A stretch of 64,000 bases of DNA from positions 1-64,000 of the forward strand of contig DAOUBK010000101.1 of assembly GCA_034432635.1 (NCBI GenBank), in the 5' to 3' direction. Each line of letters opens with the position of its first letter. The stretch's first letter is position 1. A program made the position numbers and the translations under genes. The DNA is from Roseiflexus sp034432635. GTDB taxonomy: Bacteria > Chloroflexota > Chloroflexia > Chloroflexales > Roseiflexaceae. This document shows, in pieces, positions 17,215 to 26,674 of this stretch. The notes below the pieces were generated by a model. It searched no databases, was not told the origin of the DNA, and was given only the letters and a program-made list of their open reading frames with translations.

Positions 17215-18324
17215 TCACGCCCCCTGCGGTTGACGCAACTTTTCGCGCAGCACATGCAGTTTCACACCACGCCGCGCCACCAGTTCGACGAGCGTGAGCG
17301 CAGCCAAAGATGCATCACCGATACCGCCAGCACGTCCAAGGGTCGGCTGCCCATCTTCTGTCACACCGATCAGCAACTGATGGGCTGCACGCGCTTCGAC
17401 AATGCGCATCGCCGGTTGTTCGGCGAACTCGACACTCAAGCTGGTTTGCGTTTCCCAGACGCGCACCCATGGCGCCGCTGCTGCTGCGGAAGCAGGAACG
17501 ATAACCAGCCCGCGCTGACGATACTGACGATTGAGGTAGTGCGCCAGTAACAGTGCAACTTCGAGGGGCGACGCCAGCTCGCCTTCGTTGTCGACCACGC
17601 CGAGTGACCGACCATCCGCCGAAATTGCAACACCCAGGTGCGAGTCGCTCTCGCGCACCAGTTTGCGCAAACGCACGAGTGAGGCACTGTGTGGATGCGG
17701 CGTCTGACGACCGAACCAGGCGTCCTGTTCGCGGTTGATCTCGATTGTTTTGGTGCGAGCGTCGTCGCCGATCACGGCAGGAATGACGCCGCCTGTTGCA
17801 CCGTTCATCACGTCCACAAAAATGGTCAGTGACGTCTGACGCATCAGTTCGACATCGATCACATCTCGCAGGCTATCGATGTAGATGCGGCGTGCATCGA
17901 CCAGGTTCGCATCGGGTGCATCCGAAGGGAATGGCAGCCATTCGGCAGGCGGCGATCCATTGATGAACGGATTCAACCCCGGCGCGGGGGCAATCAGGAT
18001 CAATCCGTTGAGCCAGTACTCTCGATTACCGGCGGAAACGATCAATGCACAATCGGCAACATGCTGATCAAGCGCGACATCGGCTGCCGGACGCGGCAGT
18101 GGCGTTGCACTGAGCGACACCTGCGCTCCCAACGCACGCAATCCCCGATAGCAGTCGGCAGCAATCTGTGCAGAAAGGAAGCGTGTATCGCAGGCGACCA
18201 GGCACCGCCATCCACGCGCATTGAGCAGATCAGCCAGCGCTGCATACCGGCGACGGACTGCGTCAAGCGTAAAATCGGCAACAACTGCGCCTTCCCAACA
18301 GTACGTGTATCGCACGGTGTGCAT
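17215..18324 (-). CDS. Phosphohexomutase-like protein lacking catalytic residues (putative pseudoenzyme)
   Basis: A protein of 369 residues with the phosphoglucomutase/phosphomannomutase fold. The phosphoserine loop, normally TASHNPxxxNG, reads SAGNREYWLNG (residues 97-107), with no Ser-His-Asn-Pro. The metal loop, normally DGDGDR, reads SADGRS before LGVVD (residues about 235-245), losing two of three Asp ligands. FVDVMNGATGGV still matches domain 2. It is shorter than the active enzyme immediately upstream, from which it is separated by 21 bp. A regulatory or scaffolding role beside the YvcK paralogue is inference. Confidence 0.75.
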   Translation of the reverse strand: MHTVRYTYCWEGAVVADFTLDAVRRRYAALADLLNARGWRCLVACDTRFLSAQIAADCYRGLRALGAQVSLSATPLPRPAADVALDQHVADCALIVSAGNREYWLNGLILIAPAPGLNPFINGSPPAEWLPFPSDAPDANLVDARRIYIDSLRDVIDVELMRQTSLTIFVDVMNGATGGVIPAVIGDDARTKTIEINREQDAWFGRQTPHPHSASLVRLRKLVRESDSHLGVAISADGRSLGVVDNEGELASPLEVALLLAHYLNRQYRQRGLVIVPASAAAAAPWVRVWETQTSLSVEFAEQPAMRIVEARAAHQLLIGVTEDGQPTLGRAGGIGDASLAALTLVELVARRGVKLHVLREKLRQPQGA

Positions 18325-18345
18325 AGTCGAAACCCGACCGCCGCC

Positions 18346-19755
18346 TCATCCACGCTCATTGCGCCCGACGACGCTCGCGTTATCATCTGCAGACGCAAAC
18401 TCGCGCAGTTTACCGATCATCGAATCGCGGATTTCGTATACGCGCTCCATGGTACGCGCCTCGAAACGGGTGGTGATTGCCGGCTCAGTGTTGGAGGCGC
18501 GCAGGATACCCCATCCATCGCCGAAATCAACGCGCACACCATCGACATCGATCACCGGGTAGCGGGCGGCAAAGTAGTCGCGTACGAATTCAATCGCTTT
18601 GAACTTCGTTTCTTCGTCGAAAGGCAGACGACCTTCGGATAGCGATGGCAGCGATGGGAACGGCGCCAGTGCTTCGGCAAGGGTTTGTCCGCTCTTTTCT
18701 AGTGCGTCGAGCAGCATACATCCGGCAAAGATGCCGTCATCATGAAAATGGTGTTCGACTGCGCCGAATACGTGACCGCTCAACTCACCCGCTAGCGGAG
18801 CACCGGTTTCGCGCATCTTTGCCGAGAGGTTCGAATAGCCGGTTCGCCACATCACCGGCGTCCCGCCAAACGCACGGATGGCGTCGATCAGTACCGCACT
18901 GCACTTCACATCAAACACGATCGGCGCTGGTCCCCGCGCCAGCACCTGTCTCACCAGAACGATCAGATACCGGTCGGCAAAAACGATCTCGCCATTGCCA
19001 TCGACAACACCAAGCCGGTCGCCGTCGCCATCCAGCCCGATGCCCATATCGGCGCCCGTTTCTCGCACTGCACGAATGAGGTCGTGAAGGTTTTCCTCCT
19101 TGAGCGGATCGGGATGGTGGTTGGGGAACGTCCCATCAGGTTCGATAAACAACGGAACCACATCACAGCCAATTGCTGCTAGCGTGCGCACCCCCAACGG
19201 TCCCGCCACGCCGTTTCCGCCGTCGAGTACCACCTTCGGTCGGCGTTTGAGCGCAATGTGACGGACAACATCGCGCACATAGTCATCCTCTGCGTTGTAC
19301 TGTTCGTACCCGCCCGTTCCGGATGCGAACGCATCACTGGCGGCAATACGCCCTACTTCCTGGATCTGATCGCTGCTGAGCGGCGTACCGCCGTACACCG
19401 GATCGGAGAGGCGCAACTTCAGACCGTTGAAATGTGGCGGGTTGTGGCTGGCAGTGACCACTGCACCGCCATCGGCGCGCAGAAAAGACACTGCAAAATA
19501 CATGAGCGGCGTCGGTGCCCTGCCAATATCGACCACATCGCATCCGCTCTGGCGCAGACCTTCGATCAACGCTGCGGCATATGCTGGCGACGTCAGGCGA
19601 GCATCGCGCGCCACCACGATCCGACGGCGTTCGTGCTGCCGGAAAAATGTGCCACTGGCGCGCCCCAGTGTCCAATACACCTCTTCCGAGAGGTCGCGAT
19701 CAACAATGCCACGGATGTCGTATGCGCGAAAGATGGCAGGGTTCACCGTCGTCAT
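18346..19755 (-). CDS. Phosphomannomutase/phosphoglucomutase
   Basis: A protein of 469 residues catalysing interconversion of hexose 6- and 1-phosphates for nucleotide-sugar synthesis. All hallmarks are present: FRAYDIRG at the N-terminus, VVTASHNPPHFNG with the phosphoserine, LDGDGDRLGVVD metal loop, GELSGHVF sugar-binding loop, and ASNTEPAITTRFEA phosphate-binding loop. I set the start at ATG 19755, which has AAGGAG 8 nt upstream; an in-frame start at 19836 lacks this and would span the promoter. It heads a sub-operon with its own promoter and is followed by a degenerate paralogue. Confidence 0.93.
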   Translation of the reverse strand: MTTVNPAIFRAYDIRGIVDRDLSEEVYWTLGRASGTFFRQHERRRIVVARDARLTSPAYAAALIEGLRQSGCDVVDIGRAPTPLMYFAVSFLRADGGAVVTASHNPPHFNGLKLRLSDPVYGGTPLSSDQIQEVGRIAASDAFASGTGGYEQYNAEDDYVRDVVRHIALKRRPKVVLDGGNGVAGPLGVRTLAAIGCDVVPLFIEPDGTFPNHHPDPLKEENLHDLIRAVRETGADMGIGLDGDGDRLGVVDGNGEIVFADRYLIVLVRQVLARGPAPIVFDVKCSAVLIDAIRAFGGTPVMWRTGYSNLSAKMRETGAPLAGELSGHVFGAVEHHFHDDGIFAGCMLLDALEKSGQTLAEALAPFPSLPSLSEGRLPFDEETKFKAIEFVRDYFAARYPVIDVDGVRVDFGDGWGILRASNTEPAITTRFEARTMERVYEIRDSMIGKLREFASADDNASVVGRNERG

Positions 19756-19816
19756 CAGAGCGCTCCTTTTGCACGATACCGGCGATTGGACACACACTGC
19801 AACGTTCAACACACGT

Positions 19817-19845
19817 ATTGTAGTACCAATGTGCAATCATAGCAA
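19817..19845 (-). promoter_or_regulatory. Promoter of the phosphomannomutase sub-operon
   Basis: Minus-strand TTGCTA (19845-19840), 17-bp spacer, TACAAT (19822-19817), about 60 bp before ATG 19755. It lies between the O-antigen ligase stop and the mutase start. Confidence 0.6.
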
Positions 19846-19860
19846 CCTGGCACCGGCGCC

Positions 19861-19875
19861 AGTCCTCAGTTCTCA
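19861..19875 (-). repeat. Heptamer-type repeat (short copy) supplying a stop codon
   Basis: On the minus strand GAGAACTGAGGACT reads as units of the family ACYGRGA. The GAGAACTGA portion encodes the last two residues and the stop of the O-antigen ligase-like gene. The same family appears at 29052-29079 and 57642-57681. Confidence 0.45.
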
Positions 19876-21365
19876 CGTCGCGCCACAACAGTCATCAGCA
19901 CCCAAAAGGCGATCGCCAGGTCTGGCACGAAATAGAACCGATCAACCAGACCATGGAAGAGTGCCGCTGTCATCGCTGCCAGCGTCCCCACCATCACCAC
20001 CTCACGCCATGTCTTCAGTGTGATGAGTGCATTGCGATAGAAGCGCACCAGCAGCAGACCAAATGCCAGAACCCCCAGAGGTCCGACGTTCACCCAGGTA
20101 TCGAGAATGAGATTGTGAGGGTGAGCAGCAAATTCCTCACTTGTGCCGATCAACGATGGGTCGATCGCACTTCGCCCGAATGCTGGATTGTGGTAATAGT
20201 AGAACTGGTCAGGTCCCAAACCAAATGGATGCTGCCGGAGATAGACCAGCGTCGCACGCCAGAGAAGCAGACGCGCATCGACACTACCACCACCAGGACC
20301 ACCGCGCAGCGCTAGCGCCAGTCCGATCATTCCCGCGATCAGCACTCCGACGAGCGCCAGCGCCGACCAGCCTACCGCCTGTCGATGTTGTGACCGGTAC
20401 AGCAGCCAGCCAATCCCCAACACACCTGCCGCAACCACACTCGCCAGCCACGCGCCGCGCGAAAAGGAGACCACAACTCCTGTCAGCGACAGTAATGCAC
20501 AGGCGGCAAAGAAGAAAGCAACACCAGTTGATCGTCGTTCCGCCATGGCGAGAGAAACGCCGGTTGCCTCATCTCCTCGCCGCGTGTGCCATATCTCCAC
20601 CGCCATCGCCACCGCCAGGGGCCAGACCCGTTCCAGATAAAGACCCAGATTGTTGGGATGACCATAGACCGAGGTTACCCGTCGCACTCCATCAACGATG
20701 ATAATGTTTTCGCTGAAGGCGCGTTTCTCGCCGATCAACGGCGTCAGGTCCAGCCCGACAAACTGGAAAGCGCCAACTGCCCCCACGAATGCGCCACTTA
20801 TCGCCAGTGTACCGATCAGGGTTGCGCGCGACATATCGATGACGCGCACGAGTCCGTAGAACACTAACGGCTCGGCGATCAACCAGCGAAACTCACGCAG
20901 CGCAGCGCCTCGACCCTCAGGAACTGCCAGTGCCACGCCAATGATGCCCGCCAGCACCAGCAGCGCCTCCGGAGCACAGAAAGCGCCCATCGCTCGCACA
21001 CGTTGCAGTGCAGCGCGCGCGTCGGGCATACGGCGCTCCTGAATCTGTCTGCCAAACCAGCGTCCACATACGACTGCGGTCGTGATCAGGAGCGCGACTT
21101 CATGGAGCGGAAGGAACAGCGTTCGTGCCGGAATATCGACCTTCGCCGGCATCAGGTAGAGTGGTACGGTCAGAATGACGCACACTAGACCACCTGCCGG
21201 ATACGCCAGCGCCAGCGCTGCGAACAGAAACACACCGGTCAGGCGTAATGCGAGCGGCAACCCGCTGGCAGAGAAGACAGCCAGGCACAGCGCCATGAAG
21301 AACGTCGCCTGCACAAACGTTGTGCGTGCGGTGCGCTGATAGAGGTCGAACAGAAAACCGGGCAT
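19866..21365 (-). CDS. O-antigen ligase / polymerase family membrane protein (Wzy_C type)
   Basis: A protein of 499 residues with about a dozen hydrophobic segments. The long loop near residues 360-420 has GLGPDQFYYYHNPAFG and EEFAAHPHNLILDTWVNVG, the Wzy_C/WaaL-type signature in which a loop His and Arg take part in glycan transfer. Upstream VTSVYGHPNNLGLYLERVWPLAV is also family-typical. It should ligate or polymerise an undecaprenyl-linked glycan on the outer face of the membrane. Its stop codon falls in a heptamer repeat. It follows the glycoside hydrolase gene by 14 bp. Confidence 0.88.
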   Translation of the reverse strand: MPGFLFDLYQRTARTTFVQATFFMALCLAVFSASGLPLALRLTGVFLFAALALAYPAGGLVCVILTVPLYLMPAKVDIPARTLFLPLHEVALLITTAVVCGRWFGRQIQERRMPDARAALQRVRAMGAFCAPEALLVLAGIIGVALAVPEGRGAALREFRWLIAEPLVFYGLVRVIDMSRATLIGTLAISGAFVGAVGAFQFVGLDLTPLIGEKRAFSENIIIVDGVRRVTSVYGHPNNLGLYLERVWPLAVAMAVEIWHTRRGDEATGVSLAMAERRSTGVAFFFAACALLSLTGVVVSFSRGAWLASVVAAGVLGIGWLLYRSQHRQAVGWSALALVGVLIAGMIGLALALRGGPGGGSVDARLLLWRATLVYLRQHPFGLGPDQFYYYHNPAFGRSAIDPSLIGTSEEFAAHPHNLILDTWVNVGPLGVLAFGLLLVRFYRNALITLKTWREVVMVGTLAAMTAALFHGLVDRFYFVPDLAIAFWVLMTVVARREN

Positions 21366-21379
21366 GATGACTCAGTCCC

Positions 21380-23032
21380 TTACCACCGCACAACGCTCCT
21401 CCCGATGTCCAGCATTATCAGCGCACTGGCGCATGCCAGTGCCGTCGTCAGCACGGTAGGAACCAGCGTCCATACCCACGGAAGCGGACGTTCACGACCG
21501 ACAACAAAGTAATCCGGCGCAACAGTGCTCCGAATAGTGCACGTATGCACACCATCGGTCAACCCCGACGCAACCTGTGCCAGACCGCCATCGCTCGATG
21601 GATCGAAGCGCAGCACCGTTCCATCATCGAGCGTCACTTCGGCGGGTGCATTGAAACGAATGGCAAGCGATTGACCAGTAAAACGCAGACGCCACTCCCC
21701 TTCACCAAAGGACTCAACTGCCGGATGATACCAGGTGTGCGCACCGACGCCCGCAACTGAGCCGGCTTTAGCGTAGGCACGTACCGCATGATAAGCGGGC
21801 AGTGGACGGAAATCACGATCAACCAGGGCAAAGTAGGGAGTCGGGTCGGCGGGGTCTGCTTCACGGTAGCCTCCCCAGCGCAAAAACCAGATATTCATGA
21901 CCCCCACCCAGGGCCACTCGCGGCGGGCGCGTTCCAGTTGACCGACCAGGTAGGCGCCCTTCGTTTCCTCGGAGACGGGCGGACCCCACGTACTGCGCGC
22001 CGGTTCCAGTATGTGGTCTGGAGCGCTGTTATAGCCAAATTCACTGATCCACACCGCTTTTGCACCGTCTCCGTGACGCTCCATCACCTCTCGCAGCATC
22101 ACGATACGCGAAACATCGATCCGCGAGTCGATCGGGCGGTCGAGGTCGCGCAAAGGTGCTTCCGGTCGCCAGCGCAACCGGATATAACGGTTCTCGTTGG
22201 GGGGTTGACCCAGTCCATACGCCTGCGCCGACATGATATCGAAGTATGGCGCACCGCCAGCGCGGTACACACGGTCGAGATACTCCAGTTCGCTCATCGG
22301 CGCAATGCGTGGCTCCCTCCCGTCGGTTGGCGAGAGACTGGGAAACAGGATCACCACGTCGGGATTGGCAGTGCGCGCTGCAACTGCCGCCAGTCGCAAC
22401 AGTTCGACGAAACGCTCCGGTTCGGGCGTTCGCCAGCTCCACTCATACGCCAGGTTCGGCTCATTCCAGATCTGGATGAATCGAACCTGTCCGCGGTACC
22501 GCGCCGCAACCGCAGCGACGAAATCAGCATAATCGACGTAGTTCTCCGGCGGACCGGTCGAACTGGCGTGCTCCGCCAGACCTACCTGGAAACGTGGATC
22601 GGCATCATCGTTGGGACGCGCCCACTGCGGCGCGCGGTCGATGCGGACGATCAACTCCAGCCCCAGACGCCGCGCCTCCTGGACGATGATATCGTACTTT
22701 TCCCAGGAACTGCGCACCCGATCCGGATTGCGACGATCGACGAAATCTCCCTTGCCGTGGATTTCGACATCATCCCATGGCATCTGAATGCGCACAAAAT
22801 CCGCCCCCATGTCACGCGCCAGTTCGAGGGTGCGGGTAACATCCGCGCTGTCAGGTTCAAACTGGAGGTTGAACGCATTGACGCCAATCTGTGGTACATC
22901 CGTCCAGGCAATCGGCGTTGCAGATGGCTCATACGTTACCCCGCGATTAACTTCGTTGTCGAACCAGGTGTACACCGCCAGCGCGCCGGTCAGGACGCCG
23001 ATCACCACACCATACACCAGGACGCGAACCAT
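21380..23032 (-). CDS. Membrane-anchored glycoside hydrolase-like protein (clan GH-A fold, GH39/GH5-like)
   Basis: A protein of 550 residues. One N-terminal helix (about 5-25) and one C-terminal helix (about 515-540) flank an extracytoplasmic TIM barrel. IQIWNEPNLAYEW carries the Asn-Glu acid/base pair of clan GH-A, and VWISEFGYNSAP carries the expected Glu nucleophile, so it is probably active. A beta-rich segment (about 430-510) precedes the last helix. GAGGAGGAAGC precedes the ATG. Its position next to an O-antigen ligase suggests trimming or release of a surface glycan. Confidence 0.82.
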   Translation of the reverse strand: MVRVLVYGVVIGVLTGALAVYTWFDNEVNRGVTYEPSATPIAWTDVPQIGVNAFNLQFEPDSADVTRTLELARDMGADFVRIQMPWDDVEIHGKGDFVDRRNPDRVRSSWEKYDIIVQEARRLGLELIVRIDRAPQWARPNDDADPRFQVGLAEHASSTGPPENYVDYADFVAAVAARYRGQVRFIQIWNEPNLAYEWSWRTPEPERFVELLRLAAVAARTANPDVVILFPSLSPTDGREPRIAPMSELEYLDRVYRAGGAPYFDIMSAQAYGLGQPPNENRYIRLRWRPEAPLRDLDRPIDSRIDVSRIVMLREVMERHGDGAKAVWISEFGYNSAPDHILEPARSTWGPPVSEETKGAYLVGQLERARREWPWVGVMNIWFLRWGGYREADPADPTPYFALVDRDFRPLPAYHAVRAYAKAGSVAGVGAHTWYHPAVESFGEGEWRLRFTGQSLAIRFNAPAEVTLDDGTVLRFDPSSDGGLAQVASGLTDGVHTCTIRSTVAPDYFVVGRERPLPWVWTLVPTVLTTALACASALIMLDIGRSVVRW

Positions 23033-23059
23033 GCTTCCTCCTCGTTCAACCAGGCGGGG

Positions 23060-23088
23060 AGTATAGCGGCATCAGAGAATGGCGTCAA
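23060..23088 (-). promoter_or_regulatory. Promoter of the envelope-sugar operon
   Basis: Minus-strand TTGACG (23088-23083), 17-bp spacer, TATACT (23065-23060), about 30 bp before the ATG at 23032. Confidence 0.7.
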
Positions 23089-23167
23089 GAGAACCGGCAT
23101 CCCTGTCAGCACACCACGCCATATCGTGGCATCATGAACCTGATGATCCATAACGGAGGTTCAAAAG

Positions 23168-23836
23168 ATGACGTTCACCGTTCGCCCTGCAACTCGAGCG
23201 GATATTTCTGATCTGGCACGTCTGATTGTCGAACTGTATCAGGCGGAAATGCCGGGTGCATTGACCGGTCCTGTCGAAAAACAGATAGAACTGTTACGCT
23301 TCACCCTGGAAGCCAACGGCGAGAAAGCAGTACATCACCGTTATGTACTTTGCAGTGAACGCGGCACGGTTATCGGAACGGGCATGATTGAATTTCCCGG
23401 TCATGGACGTTTCGAGCGCGCTCCCAGTGGTGTTGTGGCGACTGCGTTTCGCACACTGGGAGTTTTCCCGACACTTCGATTGTTCGGCGCCATTGCGCGC
23501 ACGCTGTTTGGCGTCTATCGTCATACCGATCCGCATAGCGCCCTGATCCACACGGTCGTGGTGACCGGCAGCGAGCGCAGCAAGGGCGCCGGGACGGTTC
23601 TGATGCACAACCTGGAATGCACGATCCGCAGGTATGGCTACGCCCGCGCGCGGTTGCAGGTGCTGGTGTGGAATACCAGGGCGCAGCGTTTTTATGAGCG
23701 TCGCGGTTACACCGCGGTCTGGCATCGTTCAAGCTGGCGCGCCCTGTTCTCGTGGCCCAGCGTGGTGATGGAAAAAATCCTGGAGGATTGTCCCGACGAT
23801 GAACGCTTTTCAATGATACATGTTTCCTCAGAATAA
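23168..23836 (+). CDS. GNAT family N-acetyltransferase
   Basis: A predicted acetyl-CoA-dependent acyltransferase of 222 residues. The N-terminus MTFTVRPATRADISDLARLI is standard GNAT. The pantetheine loop is less canonical (VVVTGSERSKGAGTVLM, in place of R/Q-x-x-G-x-G/A), and ARLQVLVWNTRAQRFYERRGY is the usual C-terminal region with the aromatic residue. GGAGGT lies 8 nt before the ATG. It is longer than the usual 150-180 residues because of an insertion between the second and third strands. Substrate unknown; monocistronic. Confidence 0.83.
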   Translation: MTFTVRPATRADISDLARLIVELYQAEMPGALTGPVEKQIELLRFTLEANGEKAVHHRYVLCSERGTVIGTGMIEFPGHGRFERAPSGVVATAFRTLGVFPTLRLFGAIARTLFGVYRHTDPHSALIHTVVVTGSERSKGAGTVLMHNLECTIRRYGYARARLQVLVWNTRAQRFYERRGYTAVWHRSSWRALFSWPSVVMEKILEDCPDDERFSMIHVSSE

Positions 23837-23887
23837 TGTTGCTGTCGCTCACACCTTTTCTGGAGCGATTCAGAATCACGATCCCGG

Positions 23888-23915
23888 TTGCGTCGCCGGG
23901 TAAACATGCTATAAT
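23888..23915 (+). promoter_or_regulatory. Extended -10 promoter upstream of the hybrid kinase gene
   Basis: TTGCGT (23888-23893), 16-bp spacer, TGC-TATAAT with the hexamer at 23910-23915. It leaves a leader of about 240 nt before ATG 24163. In the rest of 23837-24162 I see no further gene and no riboswitch that I recognise. Confidence 0.55.
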
Positions 23916-24162
23916 CGAAAGTAGTACCTTGAAGGCGATCCCATCACCTGACTTTACCGCTTTCGTCCTCACCGGAGAGCACGTACCGGCAATGAACCAC
24001 TGAGTTATCCCGACCACACGCCCGACACGTCTGATCGGGACAGAGGTTCGTGTGCTGCCGGAAGTCTACAGCATCCAGTGACGTATGCTGTCCATCAGGA
24101 GACCATTGCACCGCAATGATGCGGATCAACAAGGGATGCCTCTCCCTGGAAAGGGGAGAACC

Positions 24163-26661
24163 ATGAGCGAACCCGAACGGTCGAACGACCCATCCCACGA
24201 CTCTCCCTCCCTGGTATCGCTGATCACGCTCATGCTGATGTTTGCGTTTCTCCTGGCGCTGGTCAATATCACGCTCTTCTTTGTGAGCGACGATCTGACA
24301 GGTGCGGCGATCGCAGTCGTTGCCGCATGCGCCACATTGCTCCTTGCGCTTGCACGACACCTGGCGCTGCATAAGCATCGGTATGCAGCGATCATGCTCT
24401 TTGCAACCACGCTCGCCACCGGCACAACCGTAACCGTCTGGATTGAACCGGCGAGCACGCCGGTGGCAGTGCTCGTTCCACCGCTTATTCTGATAACAAC
24501 GCTGCAATACCTCCGTGTGTGGGACATCGGACCACTGATTGCCATTGTCAGCCTGGTCTCAGTGGCGCTGACCGTTGTCGGCGAAACGGCGCATCCCTGG
24601 TTCGTTTCGACCGACCCGCTTGCACCGGCGATCCGTGCTGCGGCGATTATTGTTGCCATTTCATTGCTGACGGCAATGCTCTGGAATTACGGGTCGCGTC
24701 TGCGCGCAACGCTGCTGCACCTCGAAGCGGTCAACACCGCGTTGCACGAAAGTGAGGTGTGCTATCGCTCGATTGTTGAGGATCACACCGAACTGATCTG
24801 CCGTGCCCAACCCGATGGGACGGTGACCCTGATCAATCCGGCTGGCAGTCGCTCCTGGGGACTGAAACGCGACGAGATTATCGGCAACAACCTGCGGCAG
24901 TTCATCCATCCCGATGATCTTCCGCTGTTCAATCGCCACCTGGCGTCGCTCACGCCGGAAGCGCCTGTGAGCACGAGTGAACATCGCACGCTGATGCCGG
25001 ACGGCGACATTCGCTGGCAGCGATGGACCATCCGCGCCCTCTACGATGGCGAACGCCTGATCGGGTATCAGGTGGTTGGGCGTGATGTGACCGAACACAG
25101 GCGCGCAGAAGAGCAGATGCTGCGCAGGGAGCAACAGTTCAAAGCGATTGCTGAAAATGCGCCAGACCTGATTGTTCGCTATGATTTTCAGCAACGCCAT
25201 CTTTATGTCAATCCGGCATTCGAGCATGCAACCGGGCTGACCGGCGCCTCTGTCATCGGCAAAACGTACCGTGACATCGGTGCACCTGAAGCAATTGCGC
25301 AGAATCTGGATGCTTGTCTGCGGAATGCGCTAATGACCGGTACCGTGCAGACACTTGCCTTCGATACGCCGACACCTTGCGGGCTTCGCTCTTACGAGGC
25401 GCGCATTGTACCGGAATTCAGTCCGAATGGCAATGTTGAGTCGTTCCTTGCAATCTTGCGCGACAGAACCGAACACCGTCAGCACGAACAGGTAATGCAA
25501 CATCGCCAGAAACTCGAAAGCATGGGAGTAATTGCGCAGGGCATTGCGTACGAATTCAACAATCTGCTCGCCATTATCCTGAACAATGCTGAACTGACCC
25601 TTGCAACGCTCGCTCCTCATACACCGGAACGCCTCTCACTCGAAGCGATTCTCAGCGCCGGACGCCGGGCAGCCGTCATCACGCGCCAGATGCAGACCTA
25701 TGTCGGGCATAGCCCATTGCAGACAACCCTGATCAGCCTCAATGCTCTGATCGAGGAGATGAAGGAACTGCTCCAGGCATCAATCACCCGGAGCGTTGAT
25801 CTAGTCTATCGTCTGAGCGACGCCGATCCGCTGGTGGAAGGCGACGTAGCGCAGTTGCGCCAGGTAATCCTCAACCTGACAATCAATGCTGCCGAGGCCA
25901 TCGGTGATCGGTCTGGCGAAGTTGCTATCTCCACTGAGGTTCGTGCCGTTGACCGTGCACTCCTGGAGACAGCCATTGGCAGCGATGGTCTGAAGGAAGG
26001 CGCGTATGCCGCGCTGACGGTCAGCGACAATGGCTGCGGAATGGATGCAGTCACGCTCGAGCGGATCTTCGATCCCTTCTTCACGACAAAATTCATTGGG
26101 CGTGGTCTGGGTCTGCCGGCTACCCTCGGTATCGTGCGCGGGCACGGTGGTGCAATCCGTGTGACCAGCACACCCGGCGAAGGCACAACGGTCGCCGTTT
26201 TCCTGCCGGCGGTCCACACACCATCTACCCGTGTCGAAACGTTCACGCCGACACTGCGGATGTTGATCGAACATACCGGTTGCTCGCGCATCTTTCTGGT
26301 CGTTGATGACGAAGAGAGTACGCGCGCCGTTGCAGCGCGCATGCTGGAGTGGATGGGGCACCCTGCGCTCACAACTGGCGATGTCGAAACGGCGATCATT
26401 CTCGCCCGACAGCATCGTGAGCATCTCGCATGCGTGCTGCTCGATCTTCCAGCGGATCACACTCTCGCCCAAGCGGTTGGGCGGTTTCGACAGGTCTGTG
26501 CCCATGTACCGATCGTGCTCATGAGCGGCTACCCGGAAGAGATTGCAAGCCGGCGGTTTGCGTACCTGGGGCTGAGTGGTTTTCTCCAGAAGCCTTTCAC
26601 ATCATACGAACTGAGAAGTGTGTTCGATGCTGTGGCAATGACCGATCATCTTCCCGCCTGA
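24163..26661 (+). CDS. Hybrid sensor histidine kinase-like protein with the phospho-acceptor His replaced by Tyr
   Basis: A protein of 832 residues. About six N-terminal helices (residues 15-185) precede two PAS domains (about 200-310 and 322-435), a HisKA-like segment, an HATPase domain and a C-terminal receiver. The H-box reads GIAYEFNNLL, with Tyr (codon 25549-25551, TAC) where relatives have His. The N box (LNLTINAAEAI), G1 (DNGCGMD) and F/G2 (FDPFFTTKFIGRGLGL) are intact. The receiver keeps VVDDEE and the phosphorylatable Asp in VLLDL (residue 761). I chose ATG 24163 because AAAGGGGAG precedes it. It is probably a signalling pseudokinase or a phosphatase-type protein. Confidence 0.82.
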   Translation: MSEPERSNDPSHDSPSLVSLITLMLMFAFLLALVNITLFFVSDDLTGAAIAVVAACATLLLALARHLALHKHRYAAIMLFATTLATGTTVTVWIEPASTPVAVLVPPLILITTLQYLRVWDIGPLIAIVSLVSVALTVVGETAHPWFVSTDPLAPAIRAAAIIVAISLLTAMLWNYGSRLRATLLHLEAVNTALHESEVCYRSIVEDHTELICRAQPDGTVTLINPAGSRSWGLKRDEIIGNNLRQFIHPDDLPLFNRHLASLTPEAPVSTSEHRTLMPDGDIRWQRWTIRALYDGERLIGYQVVGRDVTEHRRAEEQMLRREQQFKAIAENAPDLIVRYDFQQRHLYVNPAFEHATGLTGASVIGKTYRDIGAPEAIAQNLDACLRNALMTGTVQTLAFDTPTPCGLRSYEARIVPEFSPNGNVESFLAILRDRTEHRQHEQVMQHRQKLESMGVIAQGIAYEFNNLLAIILNNAELTLATLAPHTPERLSLEAILSAGRRAAVITRQMQTYVGHSPLQTTLISLNALIEEMKELLQASITRSVDLVYRLSDADPLVEGDVAQLRQVILNLTINAAEAIGDRSGEVAISTEVRAVDRALLETAIGSDGLKEGAYAALTVSDNGCGMDAVTLERIFDPFFTTKFIGRGLGLPATLGIVRGHGGAIRVTSTPGEGTTVAVFLPAVHTPSTRVETFTPTLRMLIEHTGCSRIFLVVDDEESTRAVAARMLEWMGHPALTTGDVETAIILARQHREHLACVLLDLPADHTLAQAVGRFRQVCAHVPIVLMSGYPEEIASRRFAYLGLSGFLQKPFTSYELRSVFDAVAMTDHLPA

Positions 26662-26674
26662 CACCCGCAGCCAC

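Noticed and set aside
21788..23137. Long plus-strand open frame (449 codons) opposite the glycoside hydrolase gene
   Set aside because: Antisense shadow produced by GC-rich codon use; no family likeness.
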